Positions 8,501 to 18,278 of a stretch of 50,886 bases of DNA are shown here, one piece after another; position 1 is the stretch's first letter, and each line of letters starts with the position of its first letter. Source of the stretch: Oscillospiraceae bacterium (GTDB lineage Bacteria > Bacillota > Clostridia > Oscillospirales > Acutalibacteraceae); contig SVPK01000002.1 of the NCBI GenBank assembly GCA_015065875.1, positions 1 through 50,886 on the forward strand, read 5' to 3'. The notes under the pieces are model-generated. The model did no database searches. It was not told the DNA's origin and worked only from the letters and a program-made list of their open reading frames with translations. A program made the translations under genes and the position numbers.

Positions 8501-10159
8501 ATGCTTAAATATCTGCATATTGAAAACATAGCGGTTATCGAAAAATCAGATATTGAGTTTTATAATGGATTTTGTGTTCTCTCGGGCGAAACGGGTGCGG
8601 GTAAGTCAATTATTATTGATGCCTTAAATGCCGTTTTGGGTGAACGCACTTCGAAATCATTGATTCGCGGCGGTGAGAAGAAAGCGGTTGTAACTGCGCT
8701 CTTTTCTAACCTCAACAGTGTCGCAACTGCGGCGCTTGAAGAGCTCGATTATCCGCCCGATGAGGAAGGTAACATCTTAATTAAAAGAGTTATTAGTGCA
8801 GACGGTAACAGCACCGTTAAAATTAACGGTCAACCTGCTACCGCAGCGGTCTTGCGCGAGATATCCGCATATCTCGTTAATATTCACGGGCAACACGATA
8901 ACCAAACCCTCCTCAATAATGATACTCATTATAAATTTGTTGATAAGGTTGCCGATAATACGGCGGTTTTGGAAAAATACCTTAACGAATTTAACCGATA
9001 TCGCAGTATCAATAATGAAATCAAGAAACTCACTGTTGATGATGATACCAAAAACAGAAAAATTGAATTACTTAAATATCAGATAAACGAGATAACTGCC
9101 GCGACTATAACACCAGGCGAAACCGAAGCGCTTGAGCGCAAATCTGAAATTTTCCGCAATTATGATAAGCTTGTTCGCAACATTTCAAATGCCTTCAGTT
9201 TTCTTGATGGTGGGGAAGAGGATGGTGCGGTTGCGCTAATAAATAATGCTAAATCTGCAGTTTCAGCTGCAGATTCAAAGGAATTTTCACAAATTGCCGA
9301 GCGCTTGGCCTCATTAGAGATAGAAGCCGATGATATCAGAAACGAGCTGCAACGCTTTATTTCAGGCTTTGAATATGACCCCGAGGAAATCGATAAAACC
9401 GAAAAGCGACTCGCGTTTTTACATGAGCTCTATTCAAAATACGGAAAAAGCGAGGCCGCAACCCTCGAATTTCTCGAAACTGCAACAAACGAGCTCGAAA
9501 ATATTACCTTTTCGGACAAGCGTATTGCAGAGCTCGAGGTCGAACTCGATGCCTGCACAGAACGGCTTGTTAAATGTGGTGATGAACTAACCGCATCGCG
9601 AAAAAAAGCGGCTCTTGATTTTGAACGTAGGGTTTGCGATGTTCTTAAATTTCTCGATATGCCGCAGGTTAAGTTTGTTGTTGATATAAACAAAGGCAAA
9701 TATACCAAAATAGGCTGCGATATTATCGAATTTTTAATTTCCGCCAATGCAGGTGAAGAGCCAAAGCCGCTATCAAAAATCGCTTCAGGCGGCGAATTAT
9801 CGCGAATTATGTTGGCTATTAAGAGTATTCTTGCCGATAAGGATGAAATCGATACCCTAATTTTTGATGAAATTGATACAGGAATTAGCGGTCGTGCGGC
9901 CCAAAAGGTTGGCTATCAGCTCAAGAAGGTTGCCGAAAACAAACAGGTTATTTGCGTTACTCATTTGGCGCAGATTGCCGCAAAGGCCGATAATCATCTT
10001 TATATCGAGAAAAATACCGTCGATGGCCGAACTGTTACACAAATTTCACCCCTTGATTTTGAGGGACGCAAGGTTGAACTTGCGCGCATAATTGGCGGCG
10101 AAATAACCGAGCAAAATTTAATTTCTGCACAAGAAATGTTATTAAATACAAATATCTAA
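8501..10159 (+). CDS. recN: DNA repair protein RecN
   Basis: This 552-residue SMC-like ATPase has Walker A GETGAGKSIIIDAL near residue 30, a long central coiled-coil span (about 150-370), the ABC signature ASGGELSRIMLAIK near 430, and Walker B DEIDTGISG. RecN gathers and holds DNA ends at double-strand breaks. It lies 17 bases after argR, as in B. subtilis and most Bacillota. Confidence 0.95.
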   Translation: MLKYLHIENIAVIEKSDIEFYNGFCVLSGETGAGKSIIIDALNAVLGERTSKSLIRGGEKKAVVTALFSNLNSVATAALEELDYPPDEEGNILIKRVISADGNSTVKINGQPATAAVLREISAYLVNIHGQHDNQTLLNNDTHYKFVDKVADNTAVLEKYLNEFNRYRSINNEIKKLTVDDDTKNRKIELLKYQINEITAATITPGETEALERKSEIFRNYDKLVRNISNAFSFLDGGEEDGAVALINNAKSAVSAADSKEFSQIAERLASLEIEADDIRNELQRFISGFEYDPEEIDKTEKRLAFLHELYSKYGKSEAATLEFLETATNELENITFSDKRIAELEVELDACTERLVKCGDELTASRKKAALDFERRVCDVLKFLDMPQVKFVVDINKGKYTKIGCDIIEFLISANAGEEPKPLSKIASGGELSRIMLAIKSILADKDEIDTLIFDEIDTGISGRAAQKVGYQLKKVAENKQVICVTHLAQIAAKADNHLYIEKNTVDGRTVTQISPLDFEGRKVELARIIGGEITEQNLISAQEMLLNTNI

Positions 10160-10173
10160 CGGAGGACCCCAAA

Positions 10174-11394
10174 ATGCAAATCTATGAAGAACTTGTTGCC
10201 CGCGGACTTATCGCGCAGGTAACCGATGAACAGGAAATAAGAGAACTTATCAATAACGGTAAGGCTACCTTCTATATTGGCTTCGACCCAACCGCCGATA
10301 GCCTTCATGTTGGTCATTTTATGGCTCTTTGCCTTATGAAGCGCCTTCAGATGGCGGGTAATAAACCCGTTGTTTTGGTTGGTGGAGGAACCGGATACAT
10401 TGGTGACCCCTCCGGCAGAACCGATATGCGTTCTATGATGACGCCTGAAACGATACAGCATAACTGTGATTGCTTTAAAAAGCAGATGGAGCGCTTTATT
10501 GAGTTTGGCGATGGCAAGGCTATTATGGTTAATAATGCCGATTGGCTCTTAAAACTCAATTATGTTGACCTTTTACGTGATGTTGGTGCCTGCTTCTCGG
10601 TTAATAATATGCTTCGTGCAGAATGCTATAAGCAGAGAATGGAAAAGGGTCTTAGCTTCCTTGAATTCAACTATATGATAATGCAGAGCTATGACTTCTA
10701 TCATCTCTTTAAGGAATATGGCTGCAATATGCAGTTTGGCGGCGATGACCAGTGGTCTAATATGTTAGGCGGAACCGAGCTCATACGTAAAAAGCTTGGC
10801 AAGGATGCCTATGCCATGACCATAACCCTTCTTATGAACTCCGAGGGCAAAAAGATGGGTAAAACCGCTTCGGGCGCTGTTTGGCTTGATGCTAATAAGA
10901 CTACTCCTTACGAGTTTTATCAGTATTGGCGAAACGTTGGCGATAAGGACGTTTTAAAATGCATCCGTATGTTAACCTTTATTCCCGTTGAGGAAATCGA
11001 TAAGATGGATGCTTGGGAAGGTAGCCAGCTTAACGATGCTAAAGAAATTCTCGCTTTCGAGCTTACAAAGCTTGTTCATGGTGAGGAAGAGGCTCAGAAA
11101 GCGCAAGACGCTTCTCGCGCAATTTTTGGTGGTGCAGGTGTTAGCGAAAATATGCCCTCTACAACCGTTGATGACTCTATTTTCCAGGATGGAACCGTTG
11201 GTATACTCGACCTTATGCAGGCCTGCGGTTTAATCGCTTCAAAGGGCGAGGGAAGACGACTTGTTCAGCAGGGCGGTGTTTCGGTTAACGACCAAAAGGT
11301 AACCGACCCCAATACAAGATTTACACCCGATGAGGTTAAGGCTGAGCTTATAATCAAAAAGGGTAAAAAGGTTTTCCATAAGGTTAATATGTAA
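10174..11394 (+). CDS. tyrS: Tyrosyl-tRNA synthetase
   Basis: This 406-residue class I synthetase has the HIGH motif as HVGHF (FDPTADSLHVGHF), the KMSKS loop as KMGKT, and a C-terminal S4-like tRNA-binding domain (RRLVQQGGVSVNDQKV). It charges tRNA-Tyr. The gene follows recN after 14 bases with a GGAGG ribosome site, so there is no room for a T-box leader; its expression must follow the operon. A terminator follows directly. Confidence 0.95.
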   Translation: MQIYEELVARGLIAQVTDEQEIRELINNGKATFYIGFDPTADSLHVGHFMALCLMKRLQMAGNKPVVLVGGGTGYIGDPSGRTDMRSMMTPETIQHNCDCFKKQMERFIEFGDGKAIMVNNADWLLKLNYVDLLRDVGACFSVNNMLRAECYKQRMEKGLSFLEFNYMIMQSYDFYHLFKEYGCNMQFGGDDQWSNMLGGTELIRKKLGKDAYAMTITLLMNSEGKKMGKTASGAVWLDANKTTPYEFYQYWRNVGDKDVLKCIRMLTFIPVEEIDKMDAWEGSQLNDAKEILAFELTKLVHGEEEAQKAQDASRAIFGGAGVSENMPSTTVDDSIFQDGTVGILDLMQACGLIASKGEGRRLVQQGGVSVNDQKVTDPNTRFTPDEVKAELIIKKGKKVFHKVNM

Positions 11395-11398
11395 TTTA

Positions 11399-11428
11399 AA
11401 AAGGCTGTCAAACGACAGCCTTTTTTAT
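11399..11428. terminator. Bidirectional terminator between tyrS and gerQ
   Basis: AAAGGCTGTC and GACAGCCTTT form a perfect stem with an AAAC loop, T-rich on both sides. It ends the tyrS operon and the convergent cwlJ-gerQ pair, and overlaps the gerQ stop by a few bases. Confidence 0.85.
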
Positions 11429-11895
11429 CTTGTATAAAGTCTTTCAAGATTAACATCATAAATAATGGTTATAAATTTTATTGAATAAAGGTCGCAAAGC
11501 ATTGTCGTTGAGGGTTCAAGCATTTTCAAAATTATATAGCTTGCTCCAACATCTAAAAGTTGACCAACCTTTTCCTCTAATATGTTGCCGATTAGAAATT
11601 CAATTCTCATCCAGCGGCCGATTTGATGTCTAAGATACGCGGGAATATATGCAGTATTGGTCATGGTTTCGGGCATGCTCTCTTCGGCCGAATAAATGCT
11701 TATTGCTTGCGGTGTTCCCGTTCTGACTTCAACCGAGGGGAGCATTGCGGTCTGTGACATATTCTGCATTTGTCCATTCCATCCGCTTTGCATAGTTCCG
11801 CTCATTCCATAGAGCGAGTTGCCCGAATCACCGAAGCCGTTATTCCAATCGGAATTATTACCATTATTCATATTGCCATAGTTTCTGTTACTCAA
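11425..11895 (-). CDS. gerQ: GerQ-like spore coat protein
   Basis: This 156-residue protein has a low-complexity N-terminal half rich in N, G, S and M (residues 1-60) and a folded C-terminal domain, YLRHQIGRWMRIEFLIGN...GQLLDVGASYIILKM..STTMLCDLYSIKFITI. That domain matches the GerQ pattern of a strand-rich segment ending in a hydrophobic LYxIKFIxI-like stretch. GerQ is an inner coat protein needed to place and activate CwlJ, and it is cross-linked by transglutaminase in Bacillus. The start is a TTG with AAAGGGTGA 5 bases upstream; the longer track start lies inside cwlJ. The family call rests strongly on the adjoining cwlJ, its known partner. Confidence 0.75.
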   Translation of the reverse strand: MSNRNYGNMNNGNNSDWNNGFGDSGNSLYGMSGTMQSGWNGQMQNMSQTAMLPSVEVRTGTPQAISIYSAEESMPETMTNTAYIPAYLRHQIGRWMRIEFLIGNILEEKVGQLLDVGASYIILKMLEPSTTMLCDLYSIKFITIIYDVNLERLYTR

Positions 11896-11906
11896 AAAAT
11901 CACCCT

Positions 11907-12347
11907 TTATGTGTCGTAATATGCAGGTGTTGGTCGATAAAAGCAATGATTGTTTATCCTGATATGAAAGGTTCCGGAATTACCCGGAAAAGCAGAACGG
12001 CAATTGCCCGAAAAGGGATTATAAAACCATAAGCAATCGCCAACGGGGTTAAATATATTGCCCGCCAATGCCCAATCCGCAATATCATAGTTTATCGGCT
12101 CGGGCGACATATTATAAATATTTTGTGAGTTGCTTTGTCCGTTTTTAACCGTCATAGCACAATCAAATTGACCCGGCTGCATAACAATTCTCTGAAGGCT
12201 GCCGTTGCCCGTTCGAAGATATTCTCCGCCGCTCGCTCTAACACGGTTCATTATAACGGTTGCAACCGCCTTCATACCGTCTTCTCCTTCTCCACCTGCT
12301 TCGCATTGAACCATTCGCGCAAGCAGTTCGCGGTCGTTAAAGGACAT
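11907..12347 (-). CDS. cwlJ: Spore cortex-lytic enzyme CwlJ
   Basis: This 146-residue protein belongs to the SleB/CwlJ hydrolase family. The N-terminal part shows ELLARMVQCEAGGEGEDGMKAVATVIMNRV with the catalytic-site glutamate, and the C-terminal part shows GDCLWFYNPF..HCFYRPT, as in Bacillus CwlJ. It degrades spore cortex peptidoglycan, typically in response to calcium dipicolinate. There is no signal peptide, as expected because CwlJ is made in the mother cell and placed in the coat. The ATG at 12347 follows GGTGA. gerQ follows 11 bases downstream, so the pair is co-transcribed. A possible sigma-E -10 lies upstream. Confidence 0.9.
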   Translation of the reverse strand: MSFNDRELLARMVQCEAGGEGEDGMKAVATVIMNRVRASGGEYLRTGNGSLQRIVMQPGQFDCAMTVKNGQSNSQNIYNMSPEPINYDIADWALAGNIFNPVGDCLWFYNPFSGNCRSAFPGNSGTFHIRINNHCFYRPTPAYYDT

Positions 12348-12369
12348 TCGATCACCAACCTTCAAAATC

Positions 12370-12398
12370 ATTATATGCTGCCTGTACATTTATTGATA
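12370..12398 (-). promoter_or_regulatory. Possible sigma-E promoter of cwlJ-gerQ
   Basis: CATATAAT on the minus strand is close to the sigma-E -10 consensus CATACAAT. The -35 at 14 bases (TATCAAT) matches poorly. It lies 23 bases upstream of cwlJ. The call rests mainly on the -10 and on cwlJ being a sigma-E gene in Bacillus. Confidence 0.4.
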
Positions 12399-12430
12399 AA
12401 AATGGGCATAGTAATGGGGGAGGCTTGATT

Positions 12431-12637
12431 ATGAAGGATAAAAAGAAAAAGGAACTTGATGTTGTTAAAGAGATATCGGCCGATGCCGTTATGTCGCAAC
12501 CGCGGGATTGCTTTGAGCTAATAAACAAATACGGAACCTATGAAATTCAACCCACAAGCGATTCGGACCAGGATTTCCCGAAAATTGCTCAAGGATTACC
12601 CAAAGCCAAAAACAGAAAAGTTCTTGATAATGATTAA
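12431..12637 (+). CDS. Small conserved-looking protein, function unknown
   Basis: This 68-residue protein has a Lys-rich N-terminus (KDKKKKELDVVKEI), a central CFELINKYGTYEIQPTSDSD segment that looks structured, and a charged tail. I do not recognise a named family. It has a strong GGGGGAGG ribosome site 9 bases before the ATG and its own downstream terminator, so it is likely real. It is transcribed away from cwlJ. No signal peptide or membrane helix is visible. A spore role is only a guess from its neighbours. Confidence 0.7.
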   Translation: MKDKKKKELDVVKEISADAVMSQPRDCFELINKYGTYEIQPTSDSDQDFPKIAQGLPKAKNRKVLDND

Positions 12638-12675
12638 AAAAGAACCGACCATACTTTTATGGTCGGTTCTTTAAA
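12638..12675. terminator. Bidirectional terminator between the small gene and dapB
   Basis: AAAGAACCGACCATA pairs with TATGGTCGGTTCTTT around a 4-base loop, flanked by A and T runs, so it can stop transcription from both convergent genes. Confidence 0.9.
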
Positions 12676-12677
12676 AT

Positions 12678-13433
12678 TTACATATCAAGCATCATCTGCA
12701 TATCATACATACCTGCAGGTTTTCCTGCAAGGAATGCTGCGGCCTTAACCGCACCTGTCGCAAATAAAGCCTTGGATTGAGCGGTATGAGAAAGGGTAAT
12801 AACCTCGTCGTTGCCCGCAAAAATAACATCATGCTCGCCAACGATTGTTCCGCCGCGAACAGAATGCATTCCAATTTCGCTTTTTTTGCGTTTCTCACGC
12901 TTTATATGGCGGTCATACTCATATTCCTTTTTATCCTCAAAAACTGAATTAACGGCATTTGCAAGCATAATAGCGGTTCCACTCGGTGCATCAATCTTTT
13001 GATTATGATGCTTTTCGATAATCTCAATATCAAAATCATCGCCCAAAATTTTAGCGGCAGATTTAGCGAGCAACACCAAAACATTAACACCTAGCGACAT
13101 ATTAAAGGTAAAGAATATCGGAATATTTTTCGAAGCGGCCTTTATCTCTTCAATTTGCTCTGCAGTATATCCTGTTGTTGCGATAACTGCGGGAACATTA
13201 TTTTTTTGTGCAAATGCGAGTAAATCCGTGAGGTTTGAGGGGTCGGAAAAATCGATAATTACATCGGGTGTTTCCAAGACCTCGGAAAAATTTGTATAGG
13301 TAGGGAAGGAAGCAGTCATATCGCGGCACATATCAACACCCGAAATAACCTGCATATCCTCTTTTCCTGCGATAACACCTGCAACGGTAACACACATTTT
13401 ACCGAAGCAACCGCTTAATAAAACGTTTATCAT
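12678..13433 (-). CDS. dapB: 4-hydroxy-tetrahydrodipicolinate reductase
   Basis: This 251-residue enzyme reduces hydroxy-tetrahydrodipicolinate to tetrahydrodipicolinate. The N-terminal Rossmann loop reads LLSGCFGKMC, a slightly varied G-x-x-G-x-M. The active-site motif EKHHNQKIDAPSGTA is complete near residue 140. It is last in the asd-dapA-dapB operon, 18 bases after dapA. The product feeds lysine, meso-diaminopimelate for the wall, and dipicolinate in spores. Confidence 0.95.
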   Translation of the reverse strand: MINVLLSGCFGKMCVTVAGVIAGKEDMQVISGVDMCRDMTASFPTYTNFSEVLETPDVIIDFSDPSNLTDLLAFAQKNNVPAVIATTGYTAEQIEEIKAASKNIPIFFTFNMSLGVNVLVLLAKSAAKILGDDFDIEIIEKHHNQKIDAPSGTAIMLANAVNSVFEDKKEYEYDRHIKREKRKKSEIGMHSVRGGTIVGEHDVIFAGNDEVITLSHTAQSKALFATGAVKAAAFLAGKPAGMYDMQMMLDM

Positions 13434-13451
13434 AAATTCTCACTTCCGGTT

Positions 13452-14333
13452 TTATAAAACTCTTTTCAACTCCAATGAAAGCTTGGCCCTCAAGTTTTCA
13501 CTCATAGGGTATAACGGCATACGAACGGGACCAACATTCATACCCAAAATATTCATAGCCGTCTTAACGGGAACGGGATTAACATCACAAAACAGTGCAT
13601 CTATCAGTCTGATCAACTCAACCTGTCGTTTTGCGGCCTCTTTATAATTCCCTCGAAAACAGGAATTACATATATCCGCAATATCCCTTGGCAGGATATT
13701 TGATGCTACGGATATAACTCCCATACCGCCAACAGACAGAGAAGGAACTATTATATCATCGTTGCCGCTATAAAAGTATAGTTCATCGCCGCAAAGGTCA
13801 ATTGCTCTGATAAGAGCGGGAATATCGCCACTAGCTTCCTTGGCCGCAACTATATTTTTATGCCTTGATAATTCGCGATAGGTTTCGGGTTTAATATTAA
13901 CCCCGGTTCTTTGAGGAACATTATAAACTATAATAGGCAGGTCAACGCGGTCTGCAATATAGGTATAATGCGAAATAATACCGTTTTGAGATGTTTTATT
14001 ATAATAGGGGGTAACGATTAGCAATGCATCTGCGCCCAATTCTTCGGCCTGTTTTGCCAACATTAAAGCACGCATGGTATCATTGCTTCCTGCCCCCGCA
14101 ATAATTGGAACTCTACCGGCCGATTGTTCGCAAACTGCGGCAATATTTTTTGCCTGTTCATCAGCCGATAGGGTAGAGGCCTCGCCCGTTGTTCCGTTAA
14201 CAACTAATGCGTTTATTCCGTTTAAAATCTGATTTTCTGTAACTTCCTTAATTTTAGAAAAATTAATTGAACGGTCGTCGTTCATGGGTGTTACAATCGC
14301 AGTTGCCGCACCCTTGAAAATCAGCTTTTTCAA
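13452..14333 (-). CDS. dapA: 4-hydroxy-tetrahydrodipicolinate synthase
   Basis: This 293-residue TIM-barrel aldolase condenses pyruvate with aspartate semialdehyde. Family motifs are GTTGEASTLS near residue 45, the tyrosine motif VYNVPQRTG near 135, and the Schiff-base lysine in AAKEASGD near 162. It lies between asd and dapB on the same strand, 32 bases after asd. Confidence 0.95.
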   Translation of the reverse strand: MKKLIFKGAATAIVTPMNDDRSINFSKIKEVTENQILNGINALVVNGTTGEASTLSADEQAKNIAAVCEQSAGRVPIIAGAGSNDTMRALMLAKQAEELGADALLIVTPYYNKTSQNGIISHYTYIADRVDLPIIVYNVPQRTGVNIKPETYRELSRHKNIVAAKEASGDIPALIRAIDLCGDELYFYSGNDDIIVPSLSVGGMGVISVASNILPRDIADICNSCFRGNYKEAAKRQVELIRLIDALFCDVNPVPVKTAMNILGMNVGPVRMPLYPMSENLRAKLSLELKRVL

Positions 14334-14365
14334 ATATATTCACTCCGAGTTAAAAATCGGTTATA

Positions 14366-15445
14366 TTAGTCGATATAACCCTCGGCACAAAGAAGCTCTG
14401 CCAAAAGAACGGCACCGCCCGCAGCTCCGCGAAGTGTATTATGAGAGAGGCAAACAAACTTATAGTCATACTGTGTGTCCTCACGCAGACGACCGATAGA
14501 AACTGCCATACCATTCTCAAGATTGCGGTTAAGCTTGGTCTGCGGCATATTATCTTCTTCAAAGTAGTTTAAGAACTGCTTGGGAGCGCTGGGAAGGCCG
14601 AGAAGCTGGGGCTTACCCTTAAATTCGCGCCATGCCTTAAGAATTTCGCTCTTTTCGGGAGCCTTCTTAAAGGAAACAAAAACTGCTGCCATATGTCCAT
14701 CCGAAACGGGAACGCGTAAGCACTGTGCAGTAAATTTCGGATTGGTTGCATTTACAATCTTATCGCCCTCGATATGACCCCAAATCTTAAGCGGCTCCTG
14801 CTCGGATTTCTCTTCCTCACCCGAAATAAAGGGAATAACGTTATCAACCATTTCAGGCCATCTCTCAAAGGTCTTACCTGCGCCGGAGATTGCCTGGTAA
14901 GTACAAACAAGAACATTCTCTACTCCCATATCAGAAAGCGGGAATATAGCAGGAACATAGCTCTGAAGCGAGCAGTTAGACTTAACAGCAACAAAGCCGC
15001 GCTTGGTTCCGAGGCGCTTGCGTTGTGCCTCAATAATATTTATATGCTCGGCATTGATTTCGGGTATAACCATCGGAACATCGGGAGTAAAACGATGAGC
15101 ACTGTTATTAGAAACAACAGGGCATTCATGCTTTGCATATTCTTCCTCTAAAGCGCGGATTTCATCCTTTTTCATATCAACAGCGCAGAAAACGAAATCA
15201 ACCATAGAAGTAATGGTATCGATATCGGCAACGGCATCATAAACCATCATATCCTTCATCTTCTCGGGCATCGGAACGGTCATTGCCCAACGGTTACCAA
15301 CAGCCTCGCTATAGGTTTTTCCCGCAGAACGAGGACTTGCGGCGAGAGCCTTAACCTCAAACCACGGATGCTCCGCAAGAAGGAGAGCAAAGCGCTGTCC
15401 AACCATACCGGTGGCACCAACGATACCAACATTATACTTTTTCAT
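14366..15445 (-). CDS. asd: Aspartate-semialdehyde dehydrogenase
   Basis: This 359-residue enzyme reduces aspartyl phosphate to the semialdehyde. It begins with the Rossmann motif VGIVGATGMVGQRFA, has the active cysteine in VKSNCSLQSYVP near residue 155, and the substrate histidine in DGHMAAVFV. The sequence looks closer to the archaeal/fungal-type subfamily than to the B. subtilis enzyme. It is first in the operon and has a consensus promoter and a short hairpin-bearing leader. Confidence 0.93.
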   Translation of the reverse strand: MKKYNVGIVGATGMVGQRFALLLAEHPWFEVKALAASPRSAGKTYSEAVGNRWAMTVPMPEKMKDMMVYDAVADIDTITSMVDFVFCAVDMKKDEIRALEEEYAKHECPVVSNNSAHRFTPDVPMVIPEINAEHINIIEAQRKRLGTKRGFVAVKSNCSLQSYVPAIFPLSDMGVENVLVCTYQAISGAGKTFERWPEMVDNVIPFISGEEEKSEQEPLKIWGHIEGDKIVNATNPKFTAQCLRVPVSDGHMAAVFVSFKKAPEKSEILKAWREFKGKPQLLGLPSAPKQFLNYFEEDNMPQTKLNRNLENGMAVSIGRLREDTQYDYKFVCLSHNTLRGAAGGAVLLAELLCAEGYID

Positions 15446-15466
15446 ACTGATTCGGTCCTTTCACTG

Positions 15467-15498
15467 GCAAAAAACAGTTGAATATAATCGTTTTTTGC
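15467..15498 (-). promoter_or_regulatory. Hairpin in the asd leader
   Basis: GCAAAAAAC and GTTTTTTGC form a perfect 9-bp stem with a 14-base loop, in the roughly 75-base leader between the promoter and the asd start. No T run follows, so it is not a plain terminator. The leader is too short for a lysine riboswitch. Confidence 0.4.
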
Positions 15499-15525
15499 AA
15501 TATAATAATATTTAAATATCGATTT

Positions 15526-15554
15526 ATTTTATCATTCTATTATTTATTTGTCAA
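15526..15554 (-). promoter_or_regulatory. SigA promoter of the asd-dapA-dapB operon
   Basis: On the minus strand TTGACA and TAAAAT are separated by exactly 17 bases, with the -10 about 80 bases upstream of asd. No competing promoter is seen. Confidence 0.8.
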
Positions 15555-15582
15555 ACAATTATAGGCGGAGAGATATTTTTTT

Positions 15583-16602
15583 ATGAAAAAAAGCGACTTT
15601 TTCTATGACCTACCCAAGGAACTTATTGCACAAACACCAATTGAACCGCGCAATTCCTCGCGTCTTTTAGTTTTAAATCGTGAGAATGGCGCAGTTAATC
15701 ATACCGTTTTTTCGGATTTGGAAAACTATTTAAAAGCAGGTGACTGCTTGATTTTAAACGATACCCGCGTTTTACCCGCCCGAATTTTCGGAGAGCGAGT
15801 TGATACAGGCGCCGTCGTTGAATTTGTTTTGCTAAAAAGACTTTCGGATGACCGATGGGAAACAATTGCCGGCCCCGGAAAAAAGGCAAAGGCAGGCCAT
15901 AAATTTACATTTGGTGATAAGCTTTCTGCCGAGGTAATCGAGGTTCTCGAAAACGGCAACAGAATCATCGATTTTTCTTATAATGGCGAATTTTATGCTA
16001 TACTCGACGAGGTGGGCAATATGCCTCTTCCGCCTTATATTACTGAAAAATTGGATGATAAGGAACGTTATCAAACTGTTTATTCAAAAGAGCTCGGCTC
16101 CGCTGCCGCGCCAACCGCGGGTCTTCATTTTACCGAAGAAATGCTCGATAATTTACGCAAAAAAGGTGTTAATATCGGTTTTGTAACCCTCCATGTTGGT
16201 CTGGGAACCTTTAGGCCGGTTAAGGTTGATGATATTAAAGACCATGTTATGCATTCAGAGCACTACCATGTTCCGAAAATTACCGCCGACCTTATTAATA
16301 AAACAAAGGCCGAGGGCGGACGTGTTATATGCGTTGGAACAACAAGCTGCAGAACACTTGAAAGTGCCTATAATGATGGTAAAATTGAGGAATGCAGCGG
16401 TGATACATCGATTTTCATTTTCCCCGGATATAAATTCAAATGTATGGATGCGCTGATTACCAATTTCCATCTGCCCGAAAGCACGCTGATTATGCTCGTT
16501 TCTGCCTTTGCGGGCTATGACAATACAATGAATGCTTATAATACCGCCGTTGCGGAAAAATATAGATTTTTCTCTTTTGGCGATGCAATGTTTATAGAAT
16601 AG
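15583..16602 (+). CDS. queA: S-adenosylmethionine:tRNA ribosyltransferase-isomerase
   Basis: This 339-residue enzyme transfers the ribosyl part of S-adenosylmethionine to 7-aminomethyl-7-deazaguanine in tRNA to make epoxyqueuosine. It begins [15 protein letters not shown] and has the conserved [14 protein letters not shown] and [11 protein letters not shown]-like segments plus [19 protein letters not shown] near the C-terminus. The length is typical. A ribosome site GGCGGAG precedes the ATG. tgt follows 16 bases downstream, giving a queuosine operon. Confidence 0.95.
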   Translation: MKKSDFFYDLPKELIAQTPIEPRNSSRLLVLNRENGAVNHTVFSDLENYLKAGDCLILNDTRVLPARIFGERVDTGAVVEFVLLKRLSDDRWETIAGPGKKAKAGHKFTFGDKLSAEVIEVLENGNRIIDFSYNGEFYAILDEVGNMPLPPYITEKLDDKERYQTVYSKELGSAAAPTAGLHFTEEMLDNLRKKGVNIGFVTLHVGLGTFRPVKVDDIKDHVMHSEHYHVPKITADLINKTKAEGGRVICVGTTSCRTLESAYNDGKIEECSGDTSIFIFPGYKFKCMDALITNFHLPESTLIMLVSAFAGYDNTMNAYNTAVAEKYRFFSFGDAMFIE

Positions 16603-16609
16603 TTATTGA

Positions 16610-17749
<1,140 letters not shown>

Positions 17750-17763
17750 AAATAAAATTGTTC

Positions 17764-17792
17764 TTGAAATATTAATGTTTTACAGTTATAAT
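17764..17792 (+). promoter_or_regulatory. SigA promoter of yajC
   Basis: TTGAAA and a perfect TATAAT are separated by 17 bases, just after the tgt stop, giving yajC its own promoter. Confidence 0.85.
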
Positions 17793-17824
17793 GGTCATAG
17801 TTAATTTTTGGAGGTAAAAAAATT

Positions 17825-18223
17825 ATGGGTAACGGAACAATGAGTTCAGTAATAGCTTCTGCTGTTGATACAGCTTCGGAGGTAGTTTCCGGTGCAGGCG
17901 CAGGTTCGTCCAGTTCTGTAGCACCGCAAAGCGCCGCAGGTAGCATTTGGGTTATGGTAGCTTATGTTGCTATCCTTGGTCTTGCAATGTATTTCCTTCT
18001 TATCAGACCTAATAAGAAAAAGAAAAAGCAGGAACAGGCTCTTCGCGATGGACTTCAGGTTGGCGATGAGATTATAACCATCGGTGGTTTCTATGGACGT
18101 ATAATGTCGATCAAGGATGATAGCATCGTTATCGAATCCTTGGGTGACCGTTCCAAGCAGCGCATTGCTAAATGGGCAATTCAGCAGAATCTAACCATTC
18201 ATGATGAAGCACCTAAAAAGTAA
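17825..18223 (+). CDS. yajC: Preprotein translocase subunit YajC
   Basis: This 132-residue protein has an S/A/G-rich N-terminus, one membrane helix at about residues 40-60 (WVMVAYVAILGLAMYFLLI), then RPNKKKKKQ and the cytosolic YajC domain with LQVGDEIITIGGFYGRI. YajC associates with SecDF and the Sec translocon. The start has TTGGAGG 11 bases upstream. The queA-tgt-yajC order is widely conserved. Confidence 0.92.
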   Translation: MGNGTMSSVIASAVDTASEVVSGAGAGSSSSVAPQSAAGSIWVMVAYVAILGLAMYFLLIRPNKKKKKQEQALRDGLQVGDEIITIGGFYGRIMSIKDDSIVIESLGDRSKQRIAKWAIQQNLTIHDEAPKK

Positions 18224-18239
18224 ATAAGAATATTTTTTA

Positions 18240-18278
18240 CCCCTCTCGAATAGGAATTATTCGGGAGGGGATTTTTTT
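18240..18278 (+). terminator. Terminator after yajC whose 3' arm is the next ribosome site
   Basis: CCCCTCTCGAATA (18240-18252) pairs with TATTCGGGAGGGG (18258-18270) over 13 bp with one G-T pair, followed by seven T. The 3' arm GGGAGGGG is also the ribosome site for the TTG start at 18277, and the T run enters that start codon. Confidence 0.85.

Noticed and set aside
10160-10173. T-box leader for tyrS
   Set aside because: Only 14 bases separate recN and tyrS, too few for a T-box.
15446-15582. Lysine riboswitch upstream of asd
   Set aside because: The leader is only about 75 bases; a lysine riboswitch needs about 180 and none of its core is seen.
15446-15582. preQ1 riboswitch upstream of queA
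   Set aside because: No compact pseudoknot motif with an A-rich tail is seen before the ribosome site.
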